Shown piece by piece: positions 62,697 through 64,000 of a DNA stretch of 64,000 nt. The translations under genes and the position numbers were made by a program. The notes beneath the pieces were generated by a model that was given only the letters and a program-made list of their open reading frames with translations, did no database searches and was not told the DNA's origin. Every line of letters begins with the position of its first letter. Position 1 is the stretch's first letter. The stretch spans positions 2,232,001 to 2,296,000 of the forward strand of contig OX244046.1 in the NCBI GenBank assembly GCA_945861085.1. Reading direction: 5' to 3'. This stretch comes from Clostridioides difficile_D. GTDB lineage: Bacteria > Bacillota > Clostridia > Peptostreptococcales > Peptostreptococcaceae.

Positions 62697-63401
62697 TTAT
62701 TTTACAGTAGTTCCTATATTTTCACCTTTTACTGCTCTTATTATATTCTCTGTTGTAAGCTCAAATACCTTTATTGGAATTTTATTATCCATACATAAAG
62801 ATGTAGCTGTAGAGTCCATTACTTTTAACTCTTTTTGTATAACTTCCATGTAACTTAATTCTGTAAATTTCTTAGCATCTGCATGTACTTTTGGATCCTT
62901 GTCATATACTGCATCAACATTTTTAGCTAACAAGATAACTTCTGCCTCCATTTCAGCAGCACGTAAAGCAGCAGTTGTATCAGTTGTAAAGTAAGGGTTT
63001 CCTGTTCCTGCACCAAATATAACAACTCTTTCCTTTTCTAAATGTCTAACTGCTCTTCTTCTTATATATGGTTCTGCAATTTGTCTCATGTCTATAGCAG
63101 TTTGAACTCTTGTAGCAACATCTATATTTTCTAGTGCATCCTGTAGTGCCATTGCATTCATAACTGTAGCTAACATGCCTATATAGTCAGCAGTGGTTCT
63201 GTCCATTCCTTCACTAGTTCTACCTCTCCAGAAGTTTCCTCCACCTACTACTACAGCTACTTCAACACCTATTTCTTGTATTTTTTTAATAGCAATAGCA
63301 ATATCATTAACTACATCATTATTTATACCAAAACCTCTTTCTCCTGCTAATGCTTCTCCACTTAATTTCAACAATACCCTTTTGTACATTGGTTTATCCA
63401 T
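62697..63401 (-). CDS. pyrH: UMP kinase
   Basis: 234 residues, amino-acid-kinase fold: [41 protein letters not shown] and [14 protein letters not shown]. Starts at 63401 with AGGAGG upstream; first gene of pyrH-frr-PASTA-like-uppS-cdsA, with a terminator separating it from tsf. Confidence 0.97.
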
Positions 63402-63448
63402 CAGAAACCTCCTATTTCAATCCTTCATATCCATTTTTTCTATTTTTT

Positions 63449-63478
63449 AAAAAAGAGAACACTTGCGTGTTCTCTCTT
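63449..63478 (-). terminator. Terminator between tsf and pyrH
   Basis: Minus-strand GAGAACAC and GTGTTCTC arms around a GCAA loop followed by TTTTTT. Confidence 0.92.
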
Positions 63479-63484
63479 TGGTTA

Positions 63485-64000
63485 TTACTTAAGTTGCTTA
63501 GCAACTTCTTCTGCAAAGTTTTCTTCTCTCTTTTGTATACCTTCACCAACTTCGAATCTCACAACTTTAACAACTTTTATATCAGAACCTACTGCTTTAG
63601 CAACATCAGCAACTAATTGTTTAACAGTTATATCTGGATTTTTAACGAAAGTTTGTTCTAATAAACAAACCTCTTTTAATTCTTTTTCTAATCTTCCTTT
63701 AACCATTTTTTCAACTATATTAGCTGGCTTTCCTTCATTTAAAGCTTGTTGAGTTAATACTTCTGTTTCATGTGCTATGTATTCAGCATCTACTTCATCT
63801 CTTGAAACATACTTAGGATTCATAGCAGCAACTTGCATAGCTACATCTTTACCTAATTCTAAAACTTTAGCATCTCTAGCTTCTGTTTCCATTTCAACAA
63901 GAACACCTATTTTTCCACCACCATGAATGTATCCAGCAACTTGTCCATTAGTTACAACTTTAGCAAATCTTCTAAAGTCTAATTTTTCACCTATTTTTGC
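63485..64000 (-). CDS. tsf: Elongation factor Ts (C-terminal part; N-terminus beyond window)
   Basis: About 171 C-terminal residues are visible; the frame stays open to the right edge. It shows VTNGQVAGYIHGGGKIGVLV, DVAMQVAAMNPKYVSRDEV and EQTFVKNPDITVKQL, all characteristic of EF-Ts. Exchange factor for EF-Tu. Stop at 63485, then a terminator before pyrH. Confidence 0.96.
   Translation of the reverse strand, partial: AKIGEKLDFRRFAKVVTNGQVAGYIHGGGKIGVLVEMETEARDAKVLELGKDVAMQVAAMNPKYVSRDEVDAEYIAHETEVLTQQALNEGKPANIVEKMVKGRLEKELKEVCLLEQTFVKNPDITVKQLVADVAKAVGSDIKVVKVVRFEVGEGIQKREENFAEEVAKQLK

Noticed and set aside
1..64000. CRISPR arrays, insertion sequences, tRNA or rRNA genes
   Set aside because: No regularly spaced repeats, transposase reading frames or tRNA/rRNA signatures noticed on either strand.

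Overview
The window is very AT-rich DNA with dense genes, mostly in minus-strand operons. It reads as a purine-using anaerobic clostridium. Gene content and order (molybdenum hydroxylases, NCS2 permeases, a sigma-54 activator, a thrC-thrB T-box operon, a c-di-GMP-I riboswitch, and the tsf-pyrH-frr-uppS-cdsA / dxr-rseP-ispG block) fit Clostridioides difficile or a close relative. This comes from recognition only; no search was run.

Layout. (1) 1-7.8 kb: a purine-catabolism cluster on the minus strand with molybdenum hydroxylase subunits, an amidohydrolase, two NCS2 permeases and a sensor-less sigma-54 activator. Two sigma-54 promoters (-24/-12) were found by eye, one before the second permease and one before the activator. 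(2) 8-13 kb: a four-gene cassette that looks like a defence island: WYL-type regulator, a divergent FtsZ/tubulin-fold protein without the GTP-binding T4 loop, a McrB-like AAA+ GTPase with two PUA/EVE-like modules, and a McrC-like nuclease. This is the most unusual unit in the window. (3) 13-19 kb: QueT-family transporter, a small unknown gene, a complete three-subunit molybdenum hydroxylase operon, and a cation/proton antiporter. (4) 19.5-31.4 kb: a flippase-like membrane protein, an ABC exporter, a DEAD-box-type helicase, a guanine-riboswitch-controlled purine permease, a MATE exporter, a DASS/ArsB-like permease, a transaldolase-like enzyme and a DeoR regulator. (5) 31.6-37.7 kb: a small amphipathic protein, a candidate small RNA, an OmpR-type two-component system, and copper ATPase CopA with a CsoR-like operator inside its promoter. 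(6) 37.9-48 kb: TypA/BipA, thioredoxin reductase, a GNAT pseudogene, a 37-residue membrane peptide, the T-box thrC-thrB operon, a nitronate-monooxygenase-like enzyme that seems to lack an ATG/GTG/TTG start, a flavin reductase, and CorA behind an unassigned structured leader. (7) 48-55.4 kb: a Sel1/TPR repeat protein, an AEC transporter, small proteins, a DUF3810-type putative metalloprotease, a c-di-GMP-I riboswitch before a 58-residue orphan ORF, and a secreted protein. (8) 55.7-64 kb: isoprenoid, phospholipid and translation genes (ispG, rseP, dxr, cdsA, uppS, frr, pyrH, tsf), with the usual gene string split between cdsA and dxr by an Xre regulator and an unknown gene.

Together, the purine genes would import and hydroxylate or deaminate purines, with control at two levels: sigma-54 for catabolism and a guanine riboswitch for one permease. 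No tRNA, rRNA, insertion sequence or CRISPR array was seen.
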